64,000 nucleotides of DNA from Piezodorus guildinii (GCA_023052935.1 CM041298.1:115675977-115739976); one strand, 5' to 3'; positions 44,411 through 55,575 are shown, numbered from the stretch's first letter. Translations and numbers: made by a program. Notes: a model not told the origin generated them from the sequence alone.

Positions 44411-45342
44411 AGTATTTAAATTAAGGGAGGTTACAAAAACATTGATGGTGTTATTGGTTATGTATCTTAGTCTTGTTCAGTTTGTGATACATGTTTATTA
44501 TGTTAGTTTTGTTTTGATTGATTAATGAATATTGAACCCGTAGGGGTAAGTTTATCTTTGACGTTTAGTATTTTTTTTTTTTTCAGTAAACGTTCTGAAT
44601 GTGATTTATTATAAAATTGTATTGTAACCTTTTAGGTTCAATTACCTGATGTGAAAATAAAGAAGTGTCAAGTCAAAAATGGTTACTACTCACTCCCCCT
44701 CCGCTGAGCTAGCACTTATTTAAATAAATAATTATATAACGTAAATAGAGACGTTACAGTAAATAGGAATGAAAACATTATTATTGAAAACGCGTGCACT
44801 ATTCTTGATCTAAGGTGCTGCGAGCAATTAAAGTGGATGACCAGGTTGGGAACGGAGTGTGAACTACCCGCCCGAACCAAATTACAGTGATCGCTCCGAT
44901 CGGCAGCCGATTTCGGCCCCTGCCAGCCAACAAATAACAGATTCCGTGTGTCCATTCGGGACCAACATCCTCTAAATCCTAACGTTCCTCCCGGTCCCTC
45001 ACTTATATCCACGGCTACCATCTACTTCCACACTGTTATTCCGTATCTACGTGCCTCCGAGCGTTTTGTGCTGAAAAGTCGGAAGCAGTGGGATTGGTAG
45101 CAAACCCATTTTTGAATCTCATTCACCGTTACTTTTGTAACACTAACCGCTATAAGCTATTTTTTAAATATTTTTATTTGTTTTAAAATATAATAAAATT
45201 ATTTATCTTTGGAGTATTCTCAATACTAATAGAGCCTGGCTAGGCTATTTACAACACATTTTATAAGTTATACATTGATAAAAATAAAATAAAGGTACAT
45301 ACGTATTTAAAATGATAATACATCTGTAAAAAAAAAAAAAAT
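44411..45342. other. Unassigned sequence
   Basis: The part 44750-45130 is less AT-rich, with a 101-codon minus-strand frame that has no recognisable motif. An A-run lies at 45329-45341. Confidence 0.4.
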
Positions 45343-46462
45343 CATTTTTAAAATCAATAAAAGAATTTTCAAATACACTTAAAGATAAAAACACGTGAAA
45401 CTATTAAAGAATTTATTAAATTGAATTACTATAGAAACATGTGTTTTATTAAAAAATCAATTATATTATCATCTAAAGTAATCAGTTAGTTTTATCGGCT
45501 TTTCATCACTATTTATTAACTTTTACAAGCTTTTGTATTAGGTAATATTTTTATCGAAAATCTTTAGTTATCCAACGGTATATTACACATCTATATTAAT
45601 GTTCTTATGTTCAAAAACGAAATATTGCATTAAAAAAATATTATTTCAGTTTTCTCGTTTAGTTGGATATCGAATTCGTTCAACTTATATATTTACCTGT
45701 TTTTCATCAGTGGTAACAAGATAATATAGTTATCGTACTTTTATAGAATCAACAAAATTAAAGGTAGTTTAGAGGAAGAAAATTTAAAATATCGGCATTT
45801 AAGCCCTGTCAGACTATTGTAATCAGAATGAAACCTACATGATATTAAAGCCTTTCACTTACTGCCGTTTTTTTTAATTTAATTAATTAATAAAGGAAAT
45901 TCAGCCTTCAGATTTAGAAAGCGTTCAGACTATTTCAATCAGAATGACCCCTATAACATATTAAAGCCCTTTAAATTCGACATCGACATAGCGAGTTTCA
46001 TTAAAAAAGGTTTAGCCATTTGTGAGAAAAAGTGAAAAACATAGTTGCTATAACAAAAAAAGAAAAAAAAAACCTGAACCACTACAACCCATGAAGGGGG
46101 TCTTGGGCTCAGTACATATAGAGATTCGTACTGTTTCTAGGCCAACGGCAGTGCAATGAGGTGATTAGACCTTAATCGCGCTCAGCCGCCAGGTTTTTCC
46201 CCAATTAATTTGGGTACCCACTTTATAGAGGCTGGGTCTGCCCTAGGAGGGTCTCCATACCCAAGGGTCGCCCCCCGACTGAATTAACAGAATAAATAAT
46301 ATTCTGCCACAGCCGGGATTCGAACCCAGGGCCCGGAGCACAGCAGACTAGTGCTCTATCCACTAGACCATGCCGCTCCCTTTTTAGTTGCTATAACAAC
46401 TTAGGAATATGTGCTACTAAAATACGATATTTAAGTTTTATAAAACTTATCGTTTTTGAGCT
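45343..46462 (+). mobile_element. HINE-A copy carrying SINE-B, cut by a Tc1-like element
   Basis: It lacks the TCTGGTGC head, begins ATTTTTAAAATCAATAAAAG and runs through TTATCCAACGGTATATTACA and CGGCATTTAAGCCCTGTCAG. A second, partial repeat of the GAATGA..CCTATAACATATTAAAG block appears at 45930-45965. SINE-B occupies 46057-46384; HINE-A resumes at AACTTAGGAATATGTGCTAC and is lost at about 46462, where Tc1 sequence begins. Confidence 0.75.
46057..46384 (-). mobile_element. Full-length SINE-B with tRNA-like head and 15-bp TSD
   Basis: TAGTTGCTATAACAA flanks it at 46042-46056 and 46385-46399. On the minus strand the head GGAGCGGCATGGTCTAGTGG (A box TGGTCTAGTGG) is followed by TCGAATCCCGGCTGTGG (B box GGTTCGAATCC at about 46314-46325). 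The body has TTATTCTGTTAATTCAGTCG, AGACCCAGCCTCTATAAAGT, GGCGGCTGAGCGCGATTAAG and ATGGGTTGTAGTGG, and it ends in a T-rich, not A-rich, tail. This is the intact form of the tandem units at 10184-11056. Confidence 0.92.
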
Positions 46463-46465
46463 TGA

Positions 46466-47370
46466 AATAGCGCAGAATACATGGTAAGAACTTCTCGCTG
46501 GGCTTGGAATCAAGAGTATTTCCTTTGAAAATTGCAATTCTAATAAACAGTTTATTTTTGCTGATGAAAGCAAATTTAAAATTTTTGGGACGGATGGACG
46601 TGGATACGTTTGGAGAAAACCTGGAGAAGCATTTTCCAAGCAAAATCTCATACCGACTGTGAAACATGGAGGTGGGAGTGTGATGGTTTGGGGATGTATG
46701 GCAGCTTCTGGTGTGGGAAATCTGCATTTCATAGAAGGTATAATCTATAAACATTGATATGTGGACATATTAAGGCAAAATCTGAAGGTAAGTGCTGAAA
46801 AACTTGGATTAAAAGATATTTTTACTTTTTACCAAGATAATGACCCCAAGCATTCTTCGTTGATAGTGAAAGAATGGCTTACATTTAACTGTCCCAAACT
46901 TATAAAGACACCTGAGCAGTCACCAGATTTAAATGTCATTGAACATTTGTGGGCAAAATTGGAGACAGAAATTCGAAAACATAATATTACAAACAAAGAA
47001 AATCAAGAAAAGGTACTCTTGGAAGAATGGGACATAATTAGCAAAGATTTTACCCCAAAACTCGTGGAATCCATCCCAAACCGCATAAGAGAAGTACTTA
47101 ATAAACAAATAGATATTAAAGTTATATAAAATTACTTTTAAATTGAATTTTAGTAAAGTGTATAATTTTCACTATGAGGTCTGGAATTTCATTTTGTTAT
47201 TTTTATGCTCAGGCATTATTAATTATTGTTCAAGAGAGATATTTATTTTTTTCTAGATCAAATGTGTAATATTTTAGGGAGAACCTTTTTCAAAAAAATA
47301 TATTATTGTACATAATAAATGAACATTTTGTGAAATTTGTGTGGTGTATCATTTTCACTGTGAGCTACTG
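46466..47370 (+). mobile_element. Tc1-like transposon, 5'-truncated
   Basis: The right inverted end, in complement CAGTAGCTCACAGTGAAAAT, stops at 47370 and is followed by TA (47371-47372). The left inverted end and the DNA-binding half of the gene are missing; the break is at about 46462 in HINE-A. Confidence 0.85.
46530..47129 (+). pseudogene. Tc1-type transposase catalytic domain (DD34E) with one stop
   Basis: Reading from 46548: FIFADESKFKIFGTDGRGYV (first D, 46563), PTVKHGGGSVMVWGCMAASG, then a TGA stop at 46755-46757, DILRQNL, FTFYQDNDPKHSSLIVKEWL (second D, 46836), TPEQSPDLNVIEHLWAKLET (E, 46941) and the end KQIDIKVI. Exactly 34 residues separate the second D and the E, as in Tc1. All three catalytic positions are intact; only the internal stop and the missing N-terminal paired-like DNA-binding domain disable it. 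Confidence 0.92.
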
Positions 47371-47372
47371 TA

Positions 47373-47928
47373 TACATATGTATGAATGAATCAAATCAGA
47401 TATGTATAGAACAGTCTTCGATTACGTAACTACCAACTTATTCATACATAAACTACACACCATTACAATGAAAGCAACGGTGCCAAATTGGGAATCATTC
47501 ACTGCTGATTCATTCGTGCTACAATAATCGAAGCTTCGATTCATTATTTTCCTTTAATCTTCTCGATACCAGAGCTTCTGAAGCATAACCATAATGGTGA
47601 TGGCACGCCATAAGTGGTTATGCTTGAAAAACAAAACTGTTGTGGGAAGCAAGGAGATCGATTCTTCCCGCAACTGGCTCACGTAGATCGAGGAGATTGC
47701 TGATTGTATTGCTTCATTTGATTTTTTTTTTAAATATTTATTTCAAATATTTTTTATTACTTTCTATTTCTTAATGTTTGCCTCGTTAATAATTAAATTA
47801 AAAAAAGAAAATACAGGAAATTGTCTTAATTATATTAAAATAGCGACGACTTACACATCTATTTGAATATTATTTGTTTTGAAGGATACATAATTCAAAT
47901 TATCCAAGGACAAGAGATACAAGAAAAA
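47373..47928. other. Unassigned sequence
   Basis: No supported feature; a short GAAGCTTCGATTC palindromic patch is at 47529-47541. Confidence 0.45.
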
Positions 47929-48000
47929 AATCTAGTGCGGACAACACAACTTTCACATTCTCTGTTGTTAAGATCGTTTTCAGAACATTGTAATAATGTA
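47929..48000 (+). mobile_element. HINE-A head fragment
   Basis: TCTAGTGCGGACAACACAAC followed by TTTCACATTCTCTGTTGTTA; the rest of the copy is not visible before the mariner at 48082. Confidence 0.6.
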
Positions 48001-48081
48001 TTTCTGCTTTTCATCACTTGCCATTATCTTACACAACTTAATATAATTTTTTTATTTTTTATTTTTTGCTTTCGAGTGGTA

Positions 48082-48980
48082 TTGGGTTGATGCAAAATTA
48101 ATGCAGGTTTCCTCTATTGCAATATCTTAATTCCAATTGTGTAAACAAAGCTAATCCTAACATTGATCATTATTATACCAAAACAAACCTTATCTAATAC
48201 CCTCTCTTTCACCATGAATTTGTTTAGTAAAATCGTTTTGTTCAGTGTGTTCAAAGGTCTTGAATCGAAAATGTCAAAGTGCGATTTTCGTCAAATTTAT
48301 TTTTAAGAATTTAAATTAGGGCGCAGCTCTGCGAAAACGGCTCGTAATATTAATGAAGTGTGGGGTCAGGGGGCTATTAATGAGTGCACGGTGCAGCGTT
48401 GGTTCCAGAAGTTTCGCAGAGGAGATTTCGACCTCGAAGACAAGGAAGGTCGGGGCCGTCATCTTGTTCTGGACAACGACCAGCTGAGGTCAAAAGTGGA
48501 AGAAGACCCAACCAAAACCACACGAGAAATGGCGGCGGAACTCGGAACTCAAAAATTGCAACGTCTTTGCCCAGCATTGATGAATCGGAAGGGGCCGATC
48601 CTGCTCCACGATAACGCCAGACCACACGTTGCACAACCAACGCTTCGACGACTGCACGAGTTGGGCTACGAAGTTCTCCAACATCCGCCTTATTCACCTG
48701 ACCTCTCTCCTACAGACTTCCACTTTTTCAGGCATCTGGACAACTTTTTGAGGGAGAAAAATTTTCAAAACCAGGACGACATTGAAAATTCTTTTCGTGA
48801 TTTCATTGAGTCCAGGGATTCGGATTTTTTTTCTGGTGGAATAAGAAAGCTTGTTGAACGTTGGCAAAAGTGCATTGATTCAGATGGAAATTATTTTGAT
48901 TAAATATATATGGTTAAAGTAAAGATATGGCGTATTTACAATACCTACTAAAAACCTGCATTAATTTTGCATCAACCCAA
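48082..48980 (+). mobile_element. Mariner (irritans-like), internally deleted, copy 3
   Basis: Inverted ends as in copy 1; TA at 48080-48081 and 48981-48982. At 899 bp it is the longest of the three. It has the same deletion junction as the others. Confidence 0.94.
48271..48903 (+). pseudogene. Mariner transposase, deleted, single early stop (copy 3)
   Basis: ATG at 48271 gives MSKCDFRQIYF, then TAA at codon 12 (48304-48306) where copy 1 has a tyrosine codon. After that the frame is open to 48903: WGQGAINECTVQRWFQKFRR, the in-frame deletion join at GTQ/KLQRL, HDNARPH and SPTDFHFF, ending NYFD. Apart from the one base it is the least damaged version of the deleted gene. Confidence 0.92.
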
Positions 48981-48982
48981 TA

Positions 48983-49427
48983 TTTATTAATATTATACAT
49001 CTATATATGTATACATGCGGTATACATCTATATGAATATTCTTATGTCCAGAAAAATAACCAAAAAAATAGTTTTAAATTGAGTTATAATTATAACTTCT
49101 TGAACAAGCATGTCTATATCAGTCCTTATTCTATTGCTTTTATCAGAAATTAAGAGATAAATTAAGTTCACGTAGGGACAGGCTTCTTGAAATATATGCT
49201 GTAAGAAAAAAAAATAATCTACTAACAAAATTTATTTGTAATCATCTATATACATTTAAACATTGCTTCATGGGTAATATCATTCAACCCAATATAGATT
49301 CTCAACGTTAGGTCCTAGCGAGAAATACTTTTTTTTTTTTAAATCCATTAAATTTCCGATCAGGGAGTTAATGTCAAATTTTCAATCTGAGTAACACCAC
49401 ATAGCTAGTCGAGGTCATCTGAAGTGT
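48983..49427. other. Unassigned AT-rich sequence
   Basis: No supported feature. Confidence 0.5.
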
Positions 49428-49590
49428 AGTGGTTATCATCAAAAACTTATATGCCCAACGTCACGGGTTCGAACCCGGCAGATGGCCCTAGGCTTTTATG
49501 GAATTAAAAAATCCTTCGGAGGGGACGTAAAATGGTGGTCCGATCCTGCGATATGTCAGGTACATGTTAAAAATACCTATAAAATATTTA
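49428..49590 (+). mobile_element. SINE-C, 3'-truncated
   Basis: Head GAAGTGTAGTGGTTATCATC, B box GGGTTCGAACCC (49465-49476), then CAGATGGCCCTAGGCTTTTA and AAATCCTTCGGAGGGGACGT, stopping after ATGTCAGGTACATGTTAAA. Confidence 0.8.
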
Positions 49591-49880
49591 CATACTGTCC
49601 CTGGAAAAATCTAACATTTCTCGACATCCAAAAGTGTATGGAAGATGCTAGGAGATCCCAGCGCCTCTCATTCAGCAGCGTCACTTGTCTTGTAAGCCAG
49701 TGGAGGCTGAATGAGGGCACTAGAGCCTCATACTCTCAGGACATAAGTGGAGAAGCTGGCCATTCCTATTTCATAATTACAAGTGATCTCTCAGCCTCTG
49801 ACTCACCTGGTAAGGTAACCTTCTGGTGCAAGTTTAAGAATTTGGATGGAATTAGATCAATAACAAACGGAATGTTTAGA
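49591..49880. other. Unassigned sequence, open but unrecognised
   Basis: An open frame starts in the SINE and runs to 49895, including RSQRLSFSSVTCLVSQWRLN. The frame starts in SINE sequence and lacks any family signature, so I do not call a gene. Confidence 0.4.
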
Positions 49881-50055
49881 GAGCGGGGTGGCTGAGTGGA
49901 TTAGCTCGCGATGCCTAGCAACCAAATATAACTAGAAACTTGAAACCAAAAAGTTAGAGTTCACCTCTCGGTGCCTGGGGCGTCGATCTCGGAATTTATT
50001 CCCTACTATTGCACCCCTCCCTCCTCGCCCGGAAAAAAAAAGAAAAAAAAAAAAC
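49881..50055 (+). mobile_element. SINE-D copy
   Basis: GAGCGGGGTGGCTGAGTGGA has an A-box-like TGGCTGAGTGG; then CTAGAAACTTGAAACCAAAA, AGAGTTCACCTC (weak B box), CTGGGGCGTCGATCTC, and an A-rich tail at 50030-50055. Colinear with the minus-strand copy at 28663-28846. Confidence 0.7.
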
Positions 50056-50099
50056 GTATATCCCTCTAAGGCGTGTTAGGTGTAAAAAAAAAATATTTA

Positions 50100-51057
50100 G
50101 AAATTCGAGTGTTATAATAGCATAATAAAAAAAATGTTACATTTTTGAGAATGAAAAAAAAATCAATAAAAACTATAAATACCAACCAAAAGTTATATCT
50201 ATAAAAAAAGTAGACTGATTATTATCAATATGAGTGATGCTTGGTACGATTAGGGATTCAAAGAAAGGATATGTTGAGTCAATATTATTTTTAAGAAGAT
50301 ATAAAAATACGGAATTTATGACAACTGAGAACAACTACGGAAAAAAAATAATAGAGACGAATTAAAGGCAAATAAAATTGCAAAGAAATTTAAGTTTTTC
50401 AGTGAAAAAATAAGCAATAATAGCTTAAAAAGGAAAACATGAAGGAGAAAATAAAAAATTTGGAAAGATTAAGCTTCTACAATAAGAAGAACCTATCTTC
50501 TAACGCAAAAATCAGGCACTACAACTCGGCGATAAAACAATTAAACAAACAAATAAAACAACAAATTTTGTTCATAATGAATCTTTATTAAATTTTGTTC
50601 ATTGTGATATAAAATCTCCCTAGCCTAGGAACATTACTGACAGTAGAGAGAAGGATCCTGAGGAAAATCTACAGGTAAAGGAAAACTGAGGAGCCGAACC
50701 AGATAATCTACATGTCGATGAAAACCCTGGAAATCCTTATTAAAAATCCTAAGACTAAGATTATACAGGCACATGGAAGGAATGTACCAAGGGAAAGTGA
50801 CCAAGAAAATTTTTGACAGAATCCCCGTGTACAAGGAATATAGGATAATTAAAGCAAATAAAAGTAATATTAACTTAAAAGTAACATACAAACACTGCCT
50901 CAACAAAGAGAAAAACTTAATTAAAAAATTAAAATTAAAAAAGATCAGGGGTTCTAGTAGGAAATTAAAAAAAACGGAGGGATACTGTGTGGTCGGAGGA
51001 AAGAAAAAAAAAATCGAAAATGAGGAAGCACAAATAATCATATTCGCGTGGTCTTAA
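50100..51057 (+). pseudogene. RTE-like LINE C-terminal remnant
   Basis: In changing frames the plus strand reads RLSFYNKKNLSSNAKIRHYN (thumb region), then TVERRILRKIYR, MSMKTLEILIKNPK and HMEGMYQGKVTKKIFDRIPV. In RTE-type ORF2 proteins RRILRKI and the R-L-x-W-x-GHxxR segment follow each other in this order. Frameshifts, A-runs and the AT-rich drift show an old copy. The long frame on the opposite strand (51041-50634) is only its shadow. Confidence 0.6.
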
Positions 51058-51860
51058 AAGGCTGTATTGAGTAATAAAAAAATAAAATAAATAAATAAAC
51101 ACGGTTTAGGAAAAAATATTTAAATCTAGCCCCTCCTCAAAATTAGAGTTTTCATGTTTCACGATAAGCAGAACCTAAATATGAAATATGCATAAAGATA
51201 AAATACTGAATGGCCTTCGAATGTTAAAACGGCCTCAATATCGCAATTCCGTAACAACTCATTATCAGTTCAACATTTAATATTATTACTCTTCAACGCT
51301 ATTCATCTTTGTTTTTTGATGAAGTATTGTCGATTCCAACGTTTATAGCAGCATTTATCTTAATTCGAGGATCCGAACGGGTGTTGCTCGAAATTAATAA
51401 GAGCTATTGAATTCAAAATTATGAATGAATTAATTCAAAAGTCATATTATGAATGCAACTTTGTTATTCTTTTTTCATTGTTACACATTGCAATATTTAA
51501 TAAACCCGGTTTAGTCGAATGCCATGCGTTGTGTCTTAGACCATCTGCTTCCTCATTCCATAATTCCATGTGCGCTTTGGCCCACTTCGAATTTAAAATT
51601 ATTTCCCTATTCTTGAATTATGTATCTCGTGATATCAAATGAAAGATCAGACAAAAATAAGCTATTATAGCGATGACAAGCTGCATTATCTAAAACATAT
51701 TTATCGTATTCAGGCAGAATTAATCTTGTATATCTCAAATAATTATATATAATATATGAAGATTGAGGAAATGTAGAACATAGAGAATATGTGAATGGAA
51801 AATCATATTTGATTATATCAAATCTTATATTTTATTTATTATTATTTTTGTTCAACCTAC
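51058..51860. other. Unassigned sequence
   Basis: About 51125-51180 weakly resembles the repeat-H words at 52095 and 61880 (CCTCAAAATT..., GTTTCACGATAAGCAGAACC). Otherwise nothing is recognised. Confidence 0.4.
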
Positions 51861-51965
51861 CGTCTTAAAGCTATACGGGGTTTCCGTGCCAGGGGGGGGG
51901 GAGGGGTGAGGGGGGGGATAAATGCTGAATGAAACCCCTCCCCACCAATATGATATATTAGAGTA
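51861..51965 (-). mobile_element. SINE-D 3' fragment with G-run
   Basis: GGTTTCCGTGCCAGGGG and AAATGCTGAATGAAACCCCT resemble 28690-28745 (CGGGCCAGGG, AAATGCCGAG). The G-rich tract at 51892-51919 has four or more G-runs. Confidence 0.45.
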
Positions 51966-51984
51966 GATATCAGGTCATTATTTC

Positions 51985-52920
51985 TTACAAATTCTTAATT
52001 TTTTATTAAATCACCATTCAACGTTTCGGGATCTCACTCCCATCATAATAAAATTATTGGTTTATTATTTTTAATAATCAACCTTTGTATGCGACCAAAA
52101 AAAAAATTACCCTGCTCAAAATTTGAGAGCTTACGTTTCGAGATGCGTAGAATCCGAATAACAAATAAAAGCATTAAAATGAATAAAATTTGCCATTTGA
52201 TTGAGAATAACATTTTTGACAAAATGAAAAATGAATCCATTGAAATTGGTTACCAATAGCAGCGATATTGCGTTTTGAAGCAGTAGTGACAGGGTATTAT
52301 CCTTTGAATTATTGCTTTTCATAATATTTAATTGCCTATCAACAGCAATAGAAACAGTTATACCCTAATATTGTTATTTGGAAATAATAAACATTGTGTA
52401 ATAATTTGCAGCGTTTTTAGGAATTTACACTATTTAATAACAATAGAACCATACATAATTTATAAATTGGATTAATCCTTAAGATATATCCTTGCTTCAG
52501 ATATGATTTTTTACTTACTGACTATTTTTATTGATTTATCTTTTAATTTTTGTATCAGTGACAAAGTTGGGATGAACAGATGAATTTCAAATAGTAAAAA
52601 TCCAGGTAATTTAAAAATATTTATTTATTACCTTAACTTATTACTATGTAACATTGTTAATTGATGTTTTCAATACCTCTTATTAGTTATAAAATTTGTT
52701 GTACAGTAATAAGATGTGGTTAATAAGAGCCACCTAGCTTATAATATTTTTTTTTTTTTTAAACGTTCTAATAATTCACTTCATAGTTGTTTTTTAAATG
52801 CAATTTGTAATTGTTAATTTACTTGTAGAGTTCTAATGATGGGAGTGACATCCCGAAATATTGAATTGGTGATTTAATAAAAAATTATGAATTTGGAAGA
52901 AATAAATCAGCCATAATATC
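51985..52920. mobile_element. Inverted-repeat (fold-back) element, arms about 75 bp
   Basis: Left arm: TTTTTTATTAAATCACCATT, CAACGTTTCGGGATCTCACT, CCCATCATAATA. Right arm (52836-52920): TAATGATGGGAGTGACATCC, CGAAATATTGAATTGGTGAT, TTAATAAAAAATTATGAAT. The arms show the TGATG...GGGA/TCCC...GAAACG layout without an exact CTGANGA. The interior (52095-52160) includes a repeat-H word. No ORF is recognised. Confidence 0.65.
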
Positions 52921-52997
52921 TAGCTCTAATTATATTTTGAGTTTTTTTTTCTATAAATATATCTACTTGGGTCCTCAACAGTTGCTGGATGGCATGA

Positions 52998-53225
52998 CAG
53001 TCTCTTTAGGCCCTTGGCTGCGCCATGAGTGTCTAAAGATTCACATAGTGATTTTCGATGTTATGTTACAAATTAGGATCATTACTCCCTTCGCCCACAT
53101 CTGTAAATAATCCCAGTTGCTGACGGGTCTCACATAGCCTGTGAGGGGAAATCCATATTTAACTATTTGCTTGAAAAATTCAACCTGAGACTGGGATTCG
53201 AACTCACTATACATGCGCAGAAAAA
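52998..53225 (-). mobile_element. SINE-E, diverged
   Basis: Minus strand: GTGAGTTCGAATCCCAGTCT (B box GTTCGAATCC), AGTTAAATATGGATTTCCCC, GACCCGTCAGCAACTGGGAT. The A-box end is missing; divergence from 39668-39935 is high. Confidence 0.7.
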
Positions 53226-54290
53226 AAAAAAAAGTGATAATAAATGAAATAAGAGAAAATTTCCCAGAAGACTAACAAGTCGAGCTCTCAAAATAATAAA
53301 GTATGTGCTGTACGTCATGCAGAAATTAAATTATAATATTTTAAAGAATATTCGGAAATTTCAAGGAGCCATTACTTTTTAGCGTTAGCTTTTAAATTTT
53401 TTGGATCTCTGAAAAATTATTAATTAGCTCTAAAAAAGTGCAAAATAAAACCTGCCTTCATTAGCCAGCCTCAAGATAGAGGAGGCAAAATTAAATAAAA
53501 AAAAGGACTAAAAGGAAAATATGTAGTTAATATGTGTCCTATAAATGTCTAGTTTTAGTGTGGGAGCCGAATCTAAACCTCACGAGAAACCTAAAAGTTC
53601 ATATGGCACATAGTCCGATTTTCAACGGTTTGGCAATAAACTTAAATTGTGTGATTTTTTATGTTAGCCATGGTTTTCTTTGCACAGCAAAATCTCAAAA
53701 TTTTATTTTATACTCTATCCGTTGAAAATAACTCTTCAAATATCCGAATATTCTTAGTAACATTAAAATTTAATTTTTTGCATTTACTAACTTTCTTATT
53801 TTGAGAGTTGGTCTTTCTAATCTTTTGGGAAATTATCTTTTCTTTCATTTGATACCATTTGTTTTTCTGAGCGTGAACATCAAGTAGGCATAATTGAGTT
53901 GTTTTTTTTTTGTTTTTTTTATAGAAATCATGTATACACGAAAAAAAATCTCAAAATTTGATTTTTCTCCTTAGCTTTCAGAATCGAACTATGCGTCATA
54001 TGATTTTTTTTTCACTTAAGGTCTAATATCTGCTATCACAATATAACGAGATATTTATGAGACATCATGTATATATGATAGGTAACTACCATCAGTTATA
54101 TTCATTATTTACAATCTGTTACCAGAGACAATTAGGCTTCGCAAATATTTTTATTAAGATAATTTAAAAAACGCTGAAAATTATTGCACTATGGTTTATT
54201 ATTTACAAATAACTATTTTAGGGTATAACGTAATATGTAGCTTTTAACTGTTTAAATATGCAATTAATTAATAAATAAATTATAGGAAAT
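53226..54290. other. Unassigned AT-rich sequence
   Basis: The stretch 53930-54100 ends GAGATATTTATGAGACATCA, close to 55370-55390 (ATGAGACATTTATGAAACAC), so a second low-copy repeat may be present. No coding sequence is recognised. Confidence 0.4.
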
Positions 54291-54454
54291 AAGGTAGTTC
54301 CGGGTGCAATGAAATAAACACTTAATTAAGTAAATAAATAATTTATTTGTGCCTACGTTTCAGCCTAAATTTCAGACCTTCAGGCCTATAAAACAAAAAA
54401 AAATTTTTTTTTGTCCACCAACAATTTTTATTGAATAATATTACTATTACTTAA

Positions 54455-54554
54455 TATTGTATATATAGTATGAATGTGGTCTCATACCAATATTATTATT
54501 GTTCATTTTGTAACAAATTGTAATATATCTCAATAAAAAAAAAAAAAAAAAAAA
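54455..54554 (+). mobile_element. LINE-F-type 3' tail
   Basis: GTATATATAGTATGAATGTG, CAAATTGTAATATATCTCAA and an A-run of about 19 nt. It meets the minus-strand LINE-F at 54555, so two LINE 3' ends face each other. Confidence 0.65.
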
Positions 54555-54999
54555 TATTACAATCTATCCTAATTAGGACATTTTTAAAAGTGATCAGGTA
54601 CAGCATTCATACAACATTCACACAATATATACAAAACAATAAATTTATAAAATAATAATACAATATACATATATACAAAAAAGAATCAATAAGAATATGT
54701 ACAAAAACCACTCATACCTATATACAATTCTCGAGCATATAGCACGTGAGTGGAGAATCTAGCCAATGCTAGAACTTCAATATACATATTAACAAGAGTT
54801 CGCGGGGCCACTGCCGTTTCAACCTTCTAGGGGGATGGTAAGGGTCTGATGGAATAAGATCGTGGTGTTATGTATGGTTGGTGACATAATAAGGAGCATT
54901 AACTATTGTTCGGAGGACTTTGGATTGGAAGGATTGAATGCGTTTGATGTTAGAAATTTTGGATCTCCCCCACAGGTCAAGTCCGTAGGTCCAGATAGG
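54555..54999 (-). pseudogene. LINE-F C-terminal fragment inside the inverted repeat
   Basis: Minus strand from 54999: PIWTYGLDLWGRSKISNIKR, IQSFQSKVLRTIVNAPYYVT, then a decayed end (PPRRLKRQWPREL-like near 54815) and a 3' UTR with GGCTAGATTCTCCACTCACG, ATACAACATTCACAC in complement. The 5' truncation meets Penelope-like sequence at about 55000, so the frame seen upstream of IWTYG belongs to the host repeat. Confidence 0.82.
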
Positions 55000-55388
55000 T
55001 AAAACAAAATACAAGTAAAACGACCAGTAGTAGAATACAATATATGAATATGATAAGTAAAAGAATGTCTTTATATATTGTATTCTACTACTGGTTCTTA
55101 TCTTTTGTTTTATAGCACTAAAGAAGGTCTGAAATTTAGGCTGAAACGTATGCACTAATAAATTAAGTTTATTCTTAATTAAGTGTTTATTTGACTGCAC
55201 CCGGAACAAACTTCTCCCCTGTAGATACACATAGTCAACAATTCTCACTTCACAATAAATAAATTAATTAATTACTTAAAAATTCATTTTGCTCCACCCG
55301 GACAATTTTACTATGGATCATATGAACGTTTTCATTCTATTTGAGTTCTAGTTTCTGCTCTCATAAAATTATGAGACATTTATGAAAC

Positions 55389-55575
55389 ACTCAGTATATT
55401 TCTGAAGGAATTAGTCCGGGTGGCGGTCATTAAATGAAACAACTGAATAGTTTCAACTATTTTATTGTTTGCCAACGTTTCGACCCCCATTGTGGGTCAT
55501 CATCAGGGCGTCTGGTAGGCGAGTGGAAACTGTATATTTCAGTGACAACTCTACAAAGACAACTCAGTATATTTC
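55389..55575 (-). mobile_element. Single-arm hammerhead-like unit (159 bp) with 14-bp TSD
   Basis: ACTCAGTATATTTC occurs at 55389-55402 and 55562-55575. The insert (55403-55561) is one arm of the palindrome at 58032-58305 (about 127 of 131 bp, one visible substitution) plus a short extra tail. On the minus strand it has GCCCTGATGATGACCC and, after a loop, GGGTCGAAACGTTGGC. A long exact TSD is expected from retrotransposition rather than from a fold-back DNA transposon. Confidence 0.8.

Larger units (their letters stand above)
54296..55222. mobile_element. Penelope-like/fold-back inverted repeat filled with LINE-F sequence
   Basis: The left arm (54296-54415) has CCGGGTGCAATGAAATAAAC, GCCTACGTTTCAGCCTAAAT; the right arm (55105-55222) has ATTTAGGCTGAAACGTATGC and TTATTTGACTGCACCCGGAA. 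The hammerhead-like layout is present but CTGANGA is mutated in both arms. A second palindrome, CCAGTAGTAGAATACAATAT (55024-) with complement at 55073-55093, lies inside. It is the same family as 42456-44410 (shared GACTGCACC, GTATTC-AC-ACTGGT). Confidence 0.7.

Noticed and set aside
42414..44420. AAAAAGTATTTAA on both sides of the inverted repeat as its TSD
   Set aside because: On the left it lies about 35 bp outside the arm end and the word is AT-rich; chance cannot be excluded.
46310..46384. Possible tRNA gene (A and B boxes present)
   Set aside because: It continues directly into the SINE-B body inside one TSD pair, so it is a SINE promoter, not a tRNA gene. The same applies to 23740-23775, 36095-36150 and 49885-49960.
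49482..49895. 137-codon plus-strand frame as a host gene
   Set aside because: It begins within SINE-C and ends at SINE-D, and its middle shows no recognisable domain.
50634..51041. 135-codon minus-strand hydrophobic frame
   Set aside because: It is the shadow of the RTE-like coding remnant on the plus strand.
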